Shown here: in pieces, positions 1-9,147 of the stretch
Numbering within the stretch: the first letter of the stretch is position 1
Layout of the letters: each line of letters starts with the position of its first letter
DNA from: Schumannella sp. 10F1B-5-1
GTDB lineage: Bacteria; Actinomycetota; Actinomycetes; Actinomycetales; Microbacteriaceae
Length of the DNA stretch: 64,000 nt
Assembly (NCBI RefSeq): GCF_006517535.1
Contig: NZ_VHQH01000037.1
Location: forward strand, 95,532 to 159,531
Direction of reading: 5' to 3'
Notes under the pieces: generated by a model
What the model was told of the DNA's origin: nothing
The model's input: only the letters and a program-made list of their open reading frames with translations
Databases searched by the model: none
Program-made: the position numbers and the translations under genes

Positions 1-21
1 GGTGCGAGACGCGCGGCGACG

Positions 22-1156
22 TCAGTTCAGGTCGAGCCGCCACGCACCTTCCGCCGCGACCGGCACGAATCCGACCGCCTCGTTCACGTCGAGCATGAAG
101 CGGTTCTCCTCGGCGTTGAAGGTCAGCACGGCCGGATGCCCGGGCCGCTCGCGCTGCAGCTGATCGAGGTTCGCGACCTTGACGAGCATCCCGAGCCGAT
201 GCCCGCGGTGCTCGCGCAGCACGATCGTGTCCTCCTGCGAGACCGGGCGGCTCGGGTCGGCCGCGGCCTCGAAGTAGGTGAATCCGGCCAGCTCGCCGCT
301 CGGCAGGTGCCGCGCGGCCGCGGCGATCCACTCGGTGCCCGACTCGGCCTGCTCGGCCTCCTCGTCGATGAGCCGCTCGACCGTCCACGGGTCGTCGGGC
401 TCCTCCATGCCCGCCGAGGGCGCATCGGCCATGGCCGTCTTGAGGTGCACGACCTGCTCGCGCCACTCGGGCGGCGTCGCGCCGATCCAGGTGACGACGT
501 CGTAGTCGGGCCCGGATGCGGCGCGGCCCGCCGCCAGGCGCTCGGCCAGCTCGTCGGCCGGCATGGGCAGCGGCACGGCGCTCGCGCGCTCGACCTGCTC
601 GAGGCGGGCGCCGCGGCTCAGCGCGAAGCGCACGCTCGCGTGGTCGGCGGGCACTCGGCCGACGCCGGTCGGCGGCACCAGCACCTCGACGCCGGCGGCG
701 ACAGCGTCATCGTCGACGATCGGCGTCGCCGCCCAGGCCAGCATCTTCGTGACGCCGACGGCGCGCTCGAAGATGCTCGAGCCGGTCGGCGAGGGCGGCT
801 CCGATGCCCTGGCGCCGCGCATCCTCGACCACCGACACGTGCACGAAGGCGGTCTCGGGGCTCGAGACGGGGCTGTGCGCGGCGCCGCGCCCGACGACGC
901 GGCCGTCGAGCTTCGCCAGCAGCATCCGCCGGCGCTCCCAGCGCTGGTTGCGCCAGCTCGGCAGCGACTCCTCGGCCGCGCGCCGATCGGCGGCCGGCCC
1001 GAACGACTCGAGCTCGATGGCGTTCCAGATCTCGACCGCCGCTCGGAAGTCGTCGCCGCCGGGCGCATCCAGGGTCTCGGGGATGCTCAGCTCGACGATC
1101 TCGAGCCCGGCGGGCGGCGTCGTGGTCGACGGGTCGGCGGGCGTGGCGGGGGTCAT
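22..1156 (-). pseudogene. GNAT-family N-acetyltransferase, frameshifted
   Basis: Two overlapping reading frames together make one tandem-GNAT acetyltransferase. The N-terminal part starts at ATG 1156 behind GAGAGGA and carries the acetyl-CoA loop RRQGIGAALADRLEHL. The C-terminal part continues in another frame from ERAVGVTKMLAWAATP to the stop at 22 and holds a second GNAT-like domain (VLREHRGHRLGMLVKVANL). The frames join near 769-773, where one extra base on the minus strand breaks the frame; dropping it gives HL-ERAVGVTKM smoothly. The span of 1135 bp is not a multiple of three. The family acetylates small amines or peptides; the substrate is unknown. It could be a true pseudogene, a sequencing error or rarely a recoded gene. 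The site is not a homopolymer, so a simple run-length error is less likely. Confidence 0.75.
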
Positions 1157-1294
1157 CGCGGGATCCTCTCGCTGCCCGGTGGTGGAGCGGGCAGCGGACC
1201 AGGATGCGCCGGAACCGTTCCCCAGCGCAACCTCCATCGTGCGACAGCGTCCGCTGGCACCCGCGGGGCGACCCGGCCGATCCCCGTGATTCCG

Positions 1295-1300
1295 GTAGGT
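1295..1300 (+). promoter_or_regulatory. candidate -10 element for smc
   Basis: TAGGTT lies about 60 bases before the smc start, giving a short leader of roughly 50 bases with the SD-like GGGAG just before GTG 1361. No convincing -35 is visible. Confidence 0.35.
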
Positions 1301-1360
1301 TCGACGGATCGTCCGAGCCGCGCCGTGCGGCCCCGACGACGGTCGTGAGACGGGAGCAGC

Positions 1361-4300
1361 GTGTACCTGAAGAGCCTGACCCTCAAGGGGTTCAAGTCCT
1401 TCGCGCAGCCGACCGTCTTCGCGTTCGAACCGGGCGTCACTTGCGTCGTCGGGCCCAACGGCTCGGGCAAGTCGAACGTCGTCGATGCGCTCGCCTGGGT
1501 CATGGGCGAGCAGGGCGCCAAGACCCTGCGCGGCGGCAAGATGGAGGACGTCATCTTCGCGGGCACCTCAACCCGTGGTCCCCTCGGCCGCGCCGAGGTG
1601 ACGCTGACGATCGACAACAGCGACGGCGCGCTGCCGATCGAGTACGCCGAGGTGACGATCTCGCGCACCCTGTTCCGCAACGGCGGCAGCGAGTACGCGA
1701 TCAACGGCCAGAACTGCCGCCTGCTCGACGTGCAGGAGCTGCTGAGCGACTCCGGCCTCGGCCGCGAGATGCACGTCATCGTCGGCCAGGGCCAGCTGGA
1801 TGCGGTGCTCCACGCCTCGCCCGAAGACCGCCGCGGTTTCATCGAAGAGGCCGCCGGCATCCTGAAGCACCGTCGCCGCAAGGAGAAGACGGTGCGCAAG
1901 CTCGACGCGATGCAGGCGAACCTGACGCGTCTGAGCGACCTCGCGGGCGAGATCCGGCGTCAGCTGAAGCCGCTCGGCCAGCAGGCCGAGGTGGCGCGCG
2001 AGGCGCAGACGATCGCCGCGGTCGTGCGCGACGCCCGCGCCCGCCTGCTCGCCGACGAGGTCGTGACGCTGCGTCAGCAGCTCGGCGAGATGTCGAAGAG
2101 CGAGAGCGAGCGCAAGACCGAGCGCCTGGTGCTGCAGGAGCAGCTCGACCAGGCGAAGCTGCGCCAGGCCCGCCTCGAGCAGTCGATGAGCGGCGACGAG
2201 GTGGATGCGCACCGCCGTCTGGCCTTCGGGCTCGAGCAGGCGCAGGACCGCCTGCGCTCGCTGTCGTCGATGGCGACGCAGCGGCTCACCCTGCTGAGCC
2301 AGCAGTCGGAGCTGCCCGGCATGACGCAGACCGTCAGCACCGCGATGATCCAGGATGCGCGCGACGAGGCCGTGCGCCTGCAGGGCGAGGTGACGGTCGC
2401 CGAGGATGCGCTGGGCAAGTCGGGCGCCGTGACCGCGACCGCGCGCGCGAACCTCGACTCGCTCGACGAGGAGATCAGCGCCCAGAGCGCGCTCGTGTCG
2501 CAGCACGATCTCGAGCAGGCCCGCCTGGGCAGCCAGGTCGAGCTGGCGACGTCGCGCCTGACGGCCGCGCAGCAGCAGGTCGAGCGTCAGCGCACGGCCG
2601 CCGCGCAGGCCGAGGAGCGGCGCGAGCAGGCCCGCGCCGAGTTCCACGTGGTCGACGGCGACGAGGCCGCGCCCGAGGGCGACGCGCAGATCCTGGCCGA
2701 GCAGGTCACGGTCGCCGAGGCCGAGGTGCAGCGTCTCGACGACGAGGTCGACGAGCTGCGGGATGCGCTGCACGCCGCCGAGCGCGAGCGCGACGCCCTG
2801 GCAGCCCGCGTGAGCGCGCTCACGATGGCGGCGGATTCGCGCAGCGGCTCGGGCGCGATCGCCGAGGTCGACGGCATCGGCGGGCTCGTCAGCGACGCGA
2901 TCAAGGTCGAGGCCGGCTGGGAGGCGTCGATCGCCGCCGCGCTCGGCTCGCTCGCCGAAGCGGTTCTGGCCGAGAGCCGGGATGCGGCGCTCGCCGCCCT
3001 GCAGCACGTGCACGGCACCGACGCGGGCCAGGTCGAGATCGTCGTCGCCGACGCCCGCGCGATCGACGCGCCCGCGGGGCTCCCCGACGGAGCGCGGGCC
3101 GCGGTCGATCTCGTCGACGCGCCCGACGGCATCCGGGGCCTGCTCGCCCGCGTCGTGATCGTCGACGACCTCGACGCCGCGCGCGCCGCCTGGCCGGCCC
3201 TGCGCGAGCACGACGGCGTGACGGTCATCACGCGCGACGGCGACGTGCTCGGCGAGCACGTGCTGCGCGGCGGCACCGGCGGCGCCCGCAGCCGGCTCGA
3301 GCTGCTGGCCGAGCGCGACGACGCGCAGGAGCGCCTCGTCGAGGTCTCGACGCAGATCGAGCGCAGCGGCTTCGAGCTGGGGCAGCGCCGCGAGGCGCTC
3401 GCCACGGCCCGCACCGCCGCCCGTGAGGCCGCGACCCGGCAGAAGGAGTTCGACGCCGAGCTCGCCGCCCGCAGCGAGGCGCTCGGGCGCTCGCGCGTGC
3501 AGCTCGAGGCGGCCGAGGCCGAGGCCGAGCGTCTGAGCGACGGCATCGCCGCGCTCGCCGAGGCCGTGCGCGAGGCCGAGAAGGCCGCCGAGCGCGCGAC
3601 CAGCGCCCACGACGAGCACGCCGCGACGCCCCGCCCGATCCTGGATGTGTCGGCTCGCGACGGCATGCTCGCCGAGCTGGAGGAGGCCCGTCAGCGCGAG
3701 GTCGAGCTGCGCGTCACGCTCGAGACCGCCCGCGAGCGCGTGCGCGCCCAGCACGCCACCGCCGAGCAGCTGCAGAAGCAGCTCGAGGCCGAGCGTGCCG
3801 CCGCCGAGGAGGCCGCCCGCGTCGCCGTGCTGCGCCGCCGCCAGATCGAGACCGCATCCTCGGTGCTCGCCGCGCTGCCGCCCGCGATCGACGTCGCCGA
3901 CCGCTCCGTCGCCGAGGCCCGCGCGCAGCTCGCCGTCGCCGAGCGCGAGCGCGCCGAGCAGAACGAGGAGCTGAGCGGGCTGCGCTCGGCCGAGTCGGGC
4001 CTGCGTGAGAAGCTCGCAGGACTCAACGAGAACGTGCACAGCCTCGAGATGCAGGCCTACGAGAAGAAGCTGCACCTGTCGCAGCTGCTCGAGCGCGCCG
4101 CCGGCGAGCTCGGCCTCGATGAAGACGTGCTGGTCGCCGAGTACGGGCCCGAGGTGCCGGTTCCGGTGGATGTCGTGGTGGCGGCTTCGGCGTCGCAGAA
4201 GACCGCAGAGAGCGATGCGGAACGGGAGACTGCCGAGCCCGAGCAGGAGCCCGAGCCCGAGCTCGACGTCGATGCGCCCGTCGAGGCTACCGGCGGTGCC

Positions 4301-5023
4301 GCCCCCGTCCGCGGCATCCCCTTCATCCGCCGCGAGCAGCAGACCCGCCTCGCCGCCGCCGAGCGCAAGCTCGGCCTGCTCGGCCGGGTCAACCCGCTCG
4401 CGCTCGAGGAGTTCGCCGCCCTCGAGCAGCGCCACAAGTTCCTGACCGACCAGCTCGCCGATCTCACCAAGACCCGCAAGGACCTGATGACGATCATCGA
4501 GGAGATCGACGAGAAGATGCAGGACATCTTCGCGTCGGCCTTCGACGACACGAAGGCGGCGTTCAACCGCGTCTTCCCGATCCTGTTCCCGGGCGGCACC
4601 GGCAGCATCCTGCTCACGAACCCGGATGACATGCTCACGACCGGCATCGAGGTCACGGTCAAGCCGGCGGGCAAGAAGATCGAGCGGCTGTCGCTGCTCT
4701 CGGGCGGTGAGCGCTCGCTGGCCGCGGTCGCGCTGCTGATCGCGATCTTCAAGGCCCGCCCCAGCCCGTTCTACATCATGGACGAGGTCGAGGCCGCCCT
4801 CGACGACGCCAACCTCGGCCGCCTGCTGACGATCTTCGACGACCTGCGCCAGAGCTCGCAGCTCATCGTCATCACGCACCAGAAGCGCACGATGGAGATC
4901 GCCGACGCGCTCTACGGCGTCAGCATGCGCCAAGACGGCGTGAGCGCCGTCGTCGGCCAGCGCGTGCAGACCGAGGCCGAGCGCGAGAAGGCCCGCGCCG
5001 AGCTCGGCCGCGACCTCGACTGA
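1361..5023 (+). CDS. smc: chromosome segregation protein SMC
   Basis: A 1220-residue SMC ATPase that, with ScpA/ScpB, condenses and segregates the chromosome. The Walker A motif GPNGSGKS is at residues 31-38. A long Ala/Glu/Arg coiled coil follows, then a hinge around 499-650, the return coiled coil, the ABC signature LLSGGERSL near 1113 and Walker B FYIMDEVEAALDD near 1137. An acidic Pro/Glu insert near 945-975 precedes the C-terminal head and is typical of low-conservation linkers. Length is normal for the family (about 1150-1250). The GTG start sits behind GGGAGCAGC. ftsY often follows smc in actinobacteria; here about 8 kb, including the toxin island, separate them. Confidence 0.97.
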   Translation: MYLKSLTLKGFKSFAQPTVFAFEPGVTCVVGPNGSGKSNVVDALAWVMGEQGAKTLRGGKMEDVIFAGTSTRGPLGRAEVTLTIDNSDGALPIEYAEVTISRTLFRNGGSEYAINGQNCRLLDVQELLSDSGLGREMHVIVGQGQLDAVLHASPEDRRGFIEEAAGILKHRRRKEKTVRKLDAMQANLTRLSDLAGEIRRQLKPLGQQAEVAREAQTIAAVVRDARARLLADEVVTLRQQLGEMSKSESERKTERLVLQEQLDQAKLRQARLEQSMSGDEVDAHRRLAFGLEQAQDRLRSLSSMATQRLTLLSQQSELPGMTQTVSTAMIQDARDEAVRLQGEVTVAEDALGKSGAVTATARANLDSLDEEISAQSALVSQHDLEQARLGSQVELATSRLTAAQQQVERQRTAAAQAEERREQARAEFHVVDGDEAAPEGDAQILAEQVTVAEAEVQRLDDEVDELRDALHAAERERDALAARVSALTMAADSRSGSGAIAEVDGIGGLVSDAIKVEAGWEASIAAALGSLAEAVLAESRDAALAALQHVHGTDAGQVEIVVADARAIDAPAGLPDGARAAVDLVDAPDGIRGLLARVVIVDDLDAARAAWPALREHDGVTVITRDGDVLGEHVLRGGTGGARSRLELLAERDDAQERLVEVSTQIERSGFELGQRREALATARTAAREAATRQKEFDAELAARSEALGRSRVQLEAAEAEAERLSDGIAALAEAVREAEKAAERATSAHDEHAATPRPILDVSARDGMLAELEEARQREVELRVTLETARERVRAQHATAEQLQKQLEAERAAAEEAARVAVLRRRQIETASSVLAALPPAIDVADRSVAEARAQLAVAERERAEQNEELSGLRSAESGLREKLAGLNENVHSLEMQAYEKKLHLSQLLERAAGELGLDEDVLVAEYGPEVPVPVDVVVAASASQKTAESDAERETAEPEQEPEPELDVDAPVEATGGAAPVRGIPFIRREQQTRLAAAERKLGLLGRVNPLALEEFAALEQRHKFLTDQLADLTKTRKDLMTIIEEIDEKMQDIFASAFDDTKAAFNRVFPILFPGGTGSILLTNPDDMLTTGIEVTVKPAGKKIERLSLLSGGERSLAAVALLIAIFKARPSPFYIMDEVEAALDDANLGRLLTIFDDLRQSSQLIVITHQKRTMEIADALYGVSMRQDGVSAVVGQRVQTEAEREKARAELGRDLD

Positions 5024-5047
5024 GCGCGCGACCGCGCCTCGACACGG

Positions 5048-5053
5048 CATCAT
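5048..5053 (+). promoter_or_regulatory. candidate -10 (leaderless) for LtrA-like gene
   Basis: CATCAT with a six-base spacer (gacggc) to ATG 5060. It is a weak hexamer, but spacing and the GAC after it match the other leaderless genes here. Confidence 0.35.
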
Positions 5054-5059
5054 GACGGC

Positions 5060-6313
5060 ATGAGCCTCGATCGCGAGACCCGCCCCCTGCCCGGCGTGGC
5101 CGGCCGCATGCGCCGGATGCTCGGCCGCGACCCGCACGAGTCCGAGCGCGCGGCGACCCCGCTCGAGCTGCTGTTCGATCTCGCGTTCGTCGTCGCCTTC
5201 GGCATCGCGGGCGAGCAGATGGCGCACGCGCTCGCCGAGGGGCACCTCTCGACGGCACTCGGCGGCTTCGGCTTCGGGATGTTCGCGATCGTCTGGGCCT
5301 GGATCAACTTCTCCTGGTTCGCCTCGGCCTTCGACACCGACGACTGGGTCTACCGGCTCACGACGATGGTGCAGATGGTCGGCGTCGTGATCCTGGCGCT
5401 CGGGCTCTCGGACGTCTTCCACTCGCTCGACGAGGGCCACAGCGTCGACAACACGGTCGTCGTCGCCGGCTACATCGTCATGCGCGTCGCGATGGTCGCG
5501 CAGTGGCTGCGCCTCGCCGCCCAGTCGCCCGAGCATCGCGGCACCGCGCTGACCTATGCGGTGGCGATCGCGATCGCCCAGGTCGGCTGGATCGCGCTCG
5601 CCGCGCTGCACCTCGAGCTCACCCCGACCCTGATCGGCATGATCGTGCTCTACCTGGTCGAGCTGGCCGGGCCCGTGATCAGCGAGCGCCGCGCATCCAC
5701 GCCCTGGCACCCGCATCACATCGCCGAGCGCTACGGACTGCTCGCGCTCATCGCCCTCGGCGAGGGCGTGCTCGGCACGGTTGCGGCCGTGCAGCCGATC
5801 ATCGAGGAGCAGGGCTGGTCGGGCGACGCGATCGTGCTCGTCACGGCCGGCGTCGTGCTCACCTTCGGCCTGTGGTGGGCGTACTTCGCGGTGCCGTTCG
5901 GCGACCTGCTGCACCGGAAGCGCAGCGGCGCCTTCGCCTTCGGGTACCTGCACATCATCGTGTTCGCGGCGATCGCCGCTGTCGGCGCGGGGCTTCACGT
6001 CGGCGCCTACGTGATCGAGGGCGAGGCGCACGTCGGCTACGGCGCGGCCGTGCGGGCGGTCGCGATCCCCGTCGCGATCTTCCTGATCGGCTACCTGGCG
6101 ATCGCCGACATCCTCACGCGCCGGGTGTCGCCCGCTCAGCTCGGGATGCTCGCCCTCGCCGTCGGCGTGCTCGTGCTGGCCGTGGCGCTCTCGGAGACCG
6201 GCACGCCCTTCGCGCTCGACATCCTGCTCGTCGCCGCGGCGCCGTGGATCGTCGTGATCGGCTCCGAGACCTTCGGGCGCCGGCACCTGGAGCGGCACCT
6301 GGCGGCTTCGTAG
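5060..6313 (+). CDS. LtrA-like (low temperature requirement) membrane protein
   Basis: A 417-residue polytopic membrane protein of the LtrA family. The family's opening signature is present (ATPLELLFDLAFVVAFG near residue 35), followed by about ten hydrophobic segments with the conserved FNxxWFASxFDTDD-type stretch (here NFSWFASAFDTDDWVYR). The family was named from a Listeria cold-growth mutant; its biochemical role is unknown. ATG 5060 lies six bases after CATCAT, the leaderless spacing seen elsewhere in this window. The gene is convergent with the serine hydrolase that ends 10 bp downstream. Confidence 0.85.
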   Translation: MSLDRETRPLPGVAGRMRRMLGRDPHESERAATPLELLFDLAFVVAFGIAGEQMAHALAEGHLSTALGGFGFGMFAIVWAWINFSWFASAFDTDDWVYRLTTMVQMVGVVILALGLSDVFHSLDEGHSVDNTVVVAGYIVMRVAMVAQWLRLAAQSPEHRGTALTYAVAIAIAQVGWIALAALHLELTPTLIGMIVLYLVELAGPVISERRASTPWHPHHIAERYGLLALIALGEGVLGTVAAVQPIIEEQGWSGDAIVLVTAGVVLTFGLWWAYFAVPFGDLLHRKRSGAFAFGYLHIIVFAAIAAVGAGLHVGAYVIEGEAHVGYGAAVRAVAIPVAIFLIGYLAIADILTRRVSPAQLGMLALAVGVLVLAVALSETGTPFALDILLVAAAPWIVVIGSETFGRRHLERHLAAS

Positions 6314-6323
6314 GCCGGGCAGA

Positions 6324-7871
6324 TCAGGCGGGGCGGCCCACGAGCGTCGCGAGCTCGTGCGCACCGAACCAGCCGTGCATCCACGCCCCGATGCGCACGG
6401 TGCCGTCGTCGGCGACCGCGAGGCGCGCGGTGAGCGTCTGCGGCGTCGCCGTGAGGTGGATGCGCAGCAGCCACGAGTCGCCGATCCACGCCGCGCTGGC
6501 CGCGGCGGGCGTCGGCGCCCCGCCCTGCGTGAGGGAACCCGCGAGCGCGGACTCGGGATTCTCGGCCCAGGCGCCGGAGCCGATGCGCAGGGTCTCGGTG
6601 CGGGTCTCGGTCTCGATCGTCATCGTCCAGCCGCCGGTCTCGTCGGCATCGATCCGCAGTGCGCGCAGTCCGGCCGGCCCCGCCTCGACCTCGACGCGTC
6701 GACCGAGCAGGCGCGCGGCTGCGGGGGAGGAGCTCGCGCCGTGCTGCGGCGGCAGCGTGAGCGCGGCGAGCTGCGCCCTCAGGCGAGCCTGCGCATCCAC
6801 ACCGCCGGCGGCGACGGCGGTGCTCGTGGCGCCGCCGATGCCCGGCGTGTCGAACCCCGGCAGCAGGTGCTGCCACACCGCGTCGAGCACGGCCGCCATG
6901 TCGTCGAGTCCGGCTGTCGTGACGATGACCGCGTCAAGCTCGGGCAGCGCGACGATGAACTGCCCGAAGGCGCCGTCGGCACGGCAGGCGCCGTGCGAGG
7001 TCTGCCAGAACTGGAAGCCGTAGCCGAGCTCCCAGTCGCCGAGGGGTGCACCAGGATCCGACGGAACCGCCATCGTCTCCACATGCCACGACGTCGCCTC
7101 GTCGATCCACGCCGCGTCGACCAGCTGCCGGCCGTTCCACGATCCGCGCTGCAGCAGCAGCTGCCCGAGCAGAGCCAGCTCCTCGGTGCGCAGGTGCAGT
7201 CCGCTGCCGCCGAAGTCGACGCCGTCGGCGCTCGCATCCCACTCGCGCGTCGTGATGCCGAGGGGCTCGAACAGGCGCGGGGCGACCCAGTCGAGCAGCC
7301 GCTCGCCGGTCAGCCGCTGGATGATCGCCGACACCAGGAAGGTCGAGCCGGTCGAGTAGACGAACCGCTCACCGGGCTCGTGGTCGAGCGGCTCGTTCAG
7401 CACGAAGCGCACCCCGTCGGCGATCGCACCGGAGCGCACGCCGTCGAAGTCGGGCTCCGCGCATCCGCGGGTCATCGTCAGCAGGTGCCGCACGGTCAGC
7501 CGGCGCTGCCGGGCGCTCGGCTCGGCCGGCGCGTGGTCGGGCAGCAGGTCGAGCACGGCGTCGTCGAGGTCGAACAGGCCCTCGTCGAGGGCGATGCCGA
7601 CCGCGAGCGCCGTGACGCTCTTGCTGACCGAGTTGAGCGTGTGCGGCAGCTCGGCGCGATACGGCGCCCACCATCCCTCGGCCACGACGTGCCCGTGCCG
7701 CACGAGCATCAGGCTGTGCACGGCCCCGGCCTGACCCGAGCCGGCGTCGCCGCCGCCGATGCGGCCCAGGGCGGATGCCAGCGCGGCGATCGCGCTCGGG
7801 TCGACTCCCTGCGCGGCCGGGGCCGAGCGGGGAAGCGAACCCGGGCGGGTCGTCGGTGCGGCGTCGGTCAG
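6324..7871 (-). CDS. serine hydrolase (class C beta-lactamase / penicillin-binding-like)
   Basis: About 515 residues. The N-terminal two thirds is a beta-lactamase-fold serine hydrolase with S81-V-S-K84 as the SxxK nucleophile motif, preceded by HSLMLVRHGHVVAEGWW and followed by FVYSTGSTF as the YxG-type motif. The C-terminal 130 residues form a lipocalin-like beta-rich domain. There is no obvious signal peptide, so it may be cytoplasmic. The best-fitting start is the CTG at 7871-7869, which overlaps the stop of the upstream phosphatase gene as CTGA. No ATG, GTG or TTG lies between the frame-open region and the conserved N-terminus. It is translationally coupled to the two phosphatase genes. 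The substrate is unknown; it need not act on beta-lactams. Confidence 0.8.
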   Translation of the reverse strand: MTDAAPTTRPGSLPRSAPAAQGVDPSAIAALASALGRIGGGDAGSGQAGAVHSLMLVRHGHVVAEGWWAPYRAELPHTLNSVSKSVTALAVGIALDEGLFDLDDAVLDLLPDHAPAEPSARQRRLTVRHLLTMTRGCAEPDFDGVRSGAIADGVRFVLNEPLDHEPGERFVYSTGSTFLVSAIIQRLTGERLLDWVAPRLFEPLGITTREWDASADGVDFGGSGLHLRTEELALLGQLLLQRGSWNGRQLVDAAWIDEATSWHVETMAVPSDPGAPLGDWELGYGFQFWQTSHGACRADGAFGQFIVALPELDAVIVTTAGLDDMAAVLDAVWQHLLPGFDTPGIGGATSTAVAAGGVDAQARLRAQLAALTLPPQHGASSSPAAARLLGRRVEVEAGPAGLRALRIDADETGGWTMTIETETRTETLRIGSGAWAENPESALAGSLTQGGAPTPAAASAAWIGDSWLLRIHLTATPQTLTARLAVADDGTVRIGAWMHGWFGAHELATLVGRPA

Positions 7872-8464
7872 GAGGCCACCTCGACGGCGGCGCCGTTGAC
7901 GGTGAGCACGGTCGCGGCGCTGGGCCGGTCGGCGCTGCGCGCGTCGTCGCCGATCTCGACGAGCGACACCGTCGCGTTCTCGATCGTGTCGACCTTGTAG
8001 CCCACGATGTCCGAGAGCGTGTAGCGGATGATCGTGCCGTGGCAGACGACGATGACGTCCTGCCCCGGGTGGTCGGCGCCGATGCGGGCCAGCGCGCGGT
8101 GGCCGCGCTCGACGACCGAGTCGAGGGTCTCGACGCTCGGCTCGCTCTTGCCCGGCCACAGGCGCTCGACCTCGCTCTCGGTCACGCCCTCGAGCACGCC
8201 GTAGTCGCGCTCGATCAGCTCGTCGTAGGTTCCGCCGAGCGGCACGCCGAGCTCTTCGGCCACGATCTCGGCCGTCACCCGCGCGCGGGCGAGCGGCGAG
8301 CTGACCACGACCGACCAGGCGACGCCCGCGTCGCGCAGCACCGCCACCGCATCCTGGGCCTGACCGCGGCCGGTCGCGTTGAGCGGGGTGTCGCTCGAGC
8401 CCTGCAGCAGACCCTGCAGGTTCCAGTCGGTCTGACCGTGGCGGATCAGCGCGAGCGTCGTCAC
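7868..8464 (-). CDS. histidine phosphatase family protein (second of tandem pair)
   Basis: A 198-residue phosphoglycerate-mutase-like phosphatase. The catalytic motif LIRHGQTDWN is at residues 6-15. R and E residues follow in SSPLARARVTAEI and ERDYGVLEG, and the second catalytic His lies in VVCHGTIIRY. It hydrolyses phosphomonoesters through a phosphohistidine intermediate; the substrate cannot be predicted. GTG 8464 overlaps the stop of the upstream paralogue by 4 bp (GTGA). It is clearly related to the neighbour at 8461-9054 (QGSSDTPLNATGR versus QGSSDIPLNDTGR), so the pair arose by local duplication. Confidence 0.9.
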   Translation of the reverse strand: MTTLALIRHGQTDWNLQGLLQGSSDTPLNATGRGQAQDAVAVLRDAGVAWSVVVSSPLARARVTAEIVAEELGVPLGGTYDELIERDYGVLEGVTESEVERLWPGKSEPSVETLDSVVERGHRALARIGADHPGQDVIVVCHGTIIRYTLSDIVGYKVDTIENATVSLVEIGDDARSADRPSAATVLTVNGAAVEVAS

Positions 8465-9054
8465 GCCGACTCGACCTCGAGCTCGACCACCAGCGGCTCG
8501 CCGCCGAAGGTGTGCACGACCCAGCCGTTCTCGCCGGCGCTCAGTCGCGACGCCGAGGCGTTGGGCAGGAACCCGAGCTCCTGGCCGCTGAGCTCCATCA
8601 GCACGGTGCGGATGATCGTGCCGTGCGCGGCGACGATCACGTCCTGTCCGGCGAAGTCGTCGGCGACCTGCTCCAGCGCGCCCAGCGCCCGCACCTTCAG
8701 CAGGGCGTCGCTCTCGCGGCCCTTCGGGTCGCGGTTCGGCCAGCGGCGCAGGGCCTCCTCGACCGCGACGCCCTCCGCGTCGCCGAAGTGCTGCTCGAAC
8801 CACTGCGGGTAGGTGCGCACGAACGGCACCTCGAGGCGCGCGGCGATGATCTCGCCGGTCTCGCGGGCGCGGATCGCGCTCGAGCTGACGACGGCGGCCC
8901 AGTCGTGCTCGCCGGCGGCGCGCTCGGCGACGAAGAGCTCGGCCGCGTCGCGGGCCTGCTGACGCCCGGTGTCGTTGAGGGGGATGTCGCTCGAGCCCTG
9001 CATGCGGTGGGCGGCGTTCCAGTCGGTCTCTCCGTGGCGGACGAGTGCGATCAC
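8461..9054 (-). CDS. histidine phosphatase family protein (first of tandem pair)
   Basis: A 197-residue member of the same family as the next gene, starting MIALVRHGETDWN with the RHG motif at residues 6-8 and the second His in VAAHGTIIRTVL. GTG 9054 is preceded by AAGGAG at good spacing, so this is the translated head of a three-gene set (two phosphatases then the serine hydrolase) joined by 4-bp overlaps. Its middle differs from its paralogue (FEQHFGDAEGVAVEEALRRWP in place of RDYGVLEG), so the substrates may differ. Confidence 0.9.
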   Translation of the reverse strand: MIALVRHGETDWNAAHRMQGSSDIPLNDTGRQQARDAAELFVAERAAGEHDWAAVVSSSAIRARETGEIIAARLEVPFVRTYPQWFEQHFGDAEGVAVEEALRRWPNRDPKGRESDALLKVRALGALEQVADDFAGQDVIVAAHGTIIRTVLMELSGQELGFLPNASASRLSAGENGWVVHTFGGEPLVVELEVESA

Positions 9055-9147
9055 GTGGATGTCTCCTTCAAGTCACCCCATTCTCCCGGATGCGCGGTGA
9101 ACGGTTGCCGGGAGGCGCGTGAACGGGGCTCTCGGCGCTCGCGCTCG

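Noticed and set aside
136..3426. 1096-residue open frame on the plus strand across the GNAT and smc genes
   Set aside because: Arg/Pro/Ala-rich out-of-frame translation with no domain; it is a shadow of high-GC genes in other frames.
1568..6364. 1598-residue open frame on the minus strand
   Set aside because: Antisense to smc and the LtrA-like gene, composition typical of an antisense shadow, no start signal or motif.
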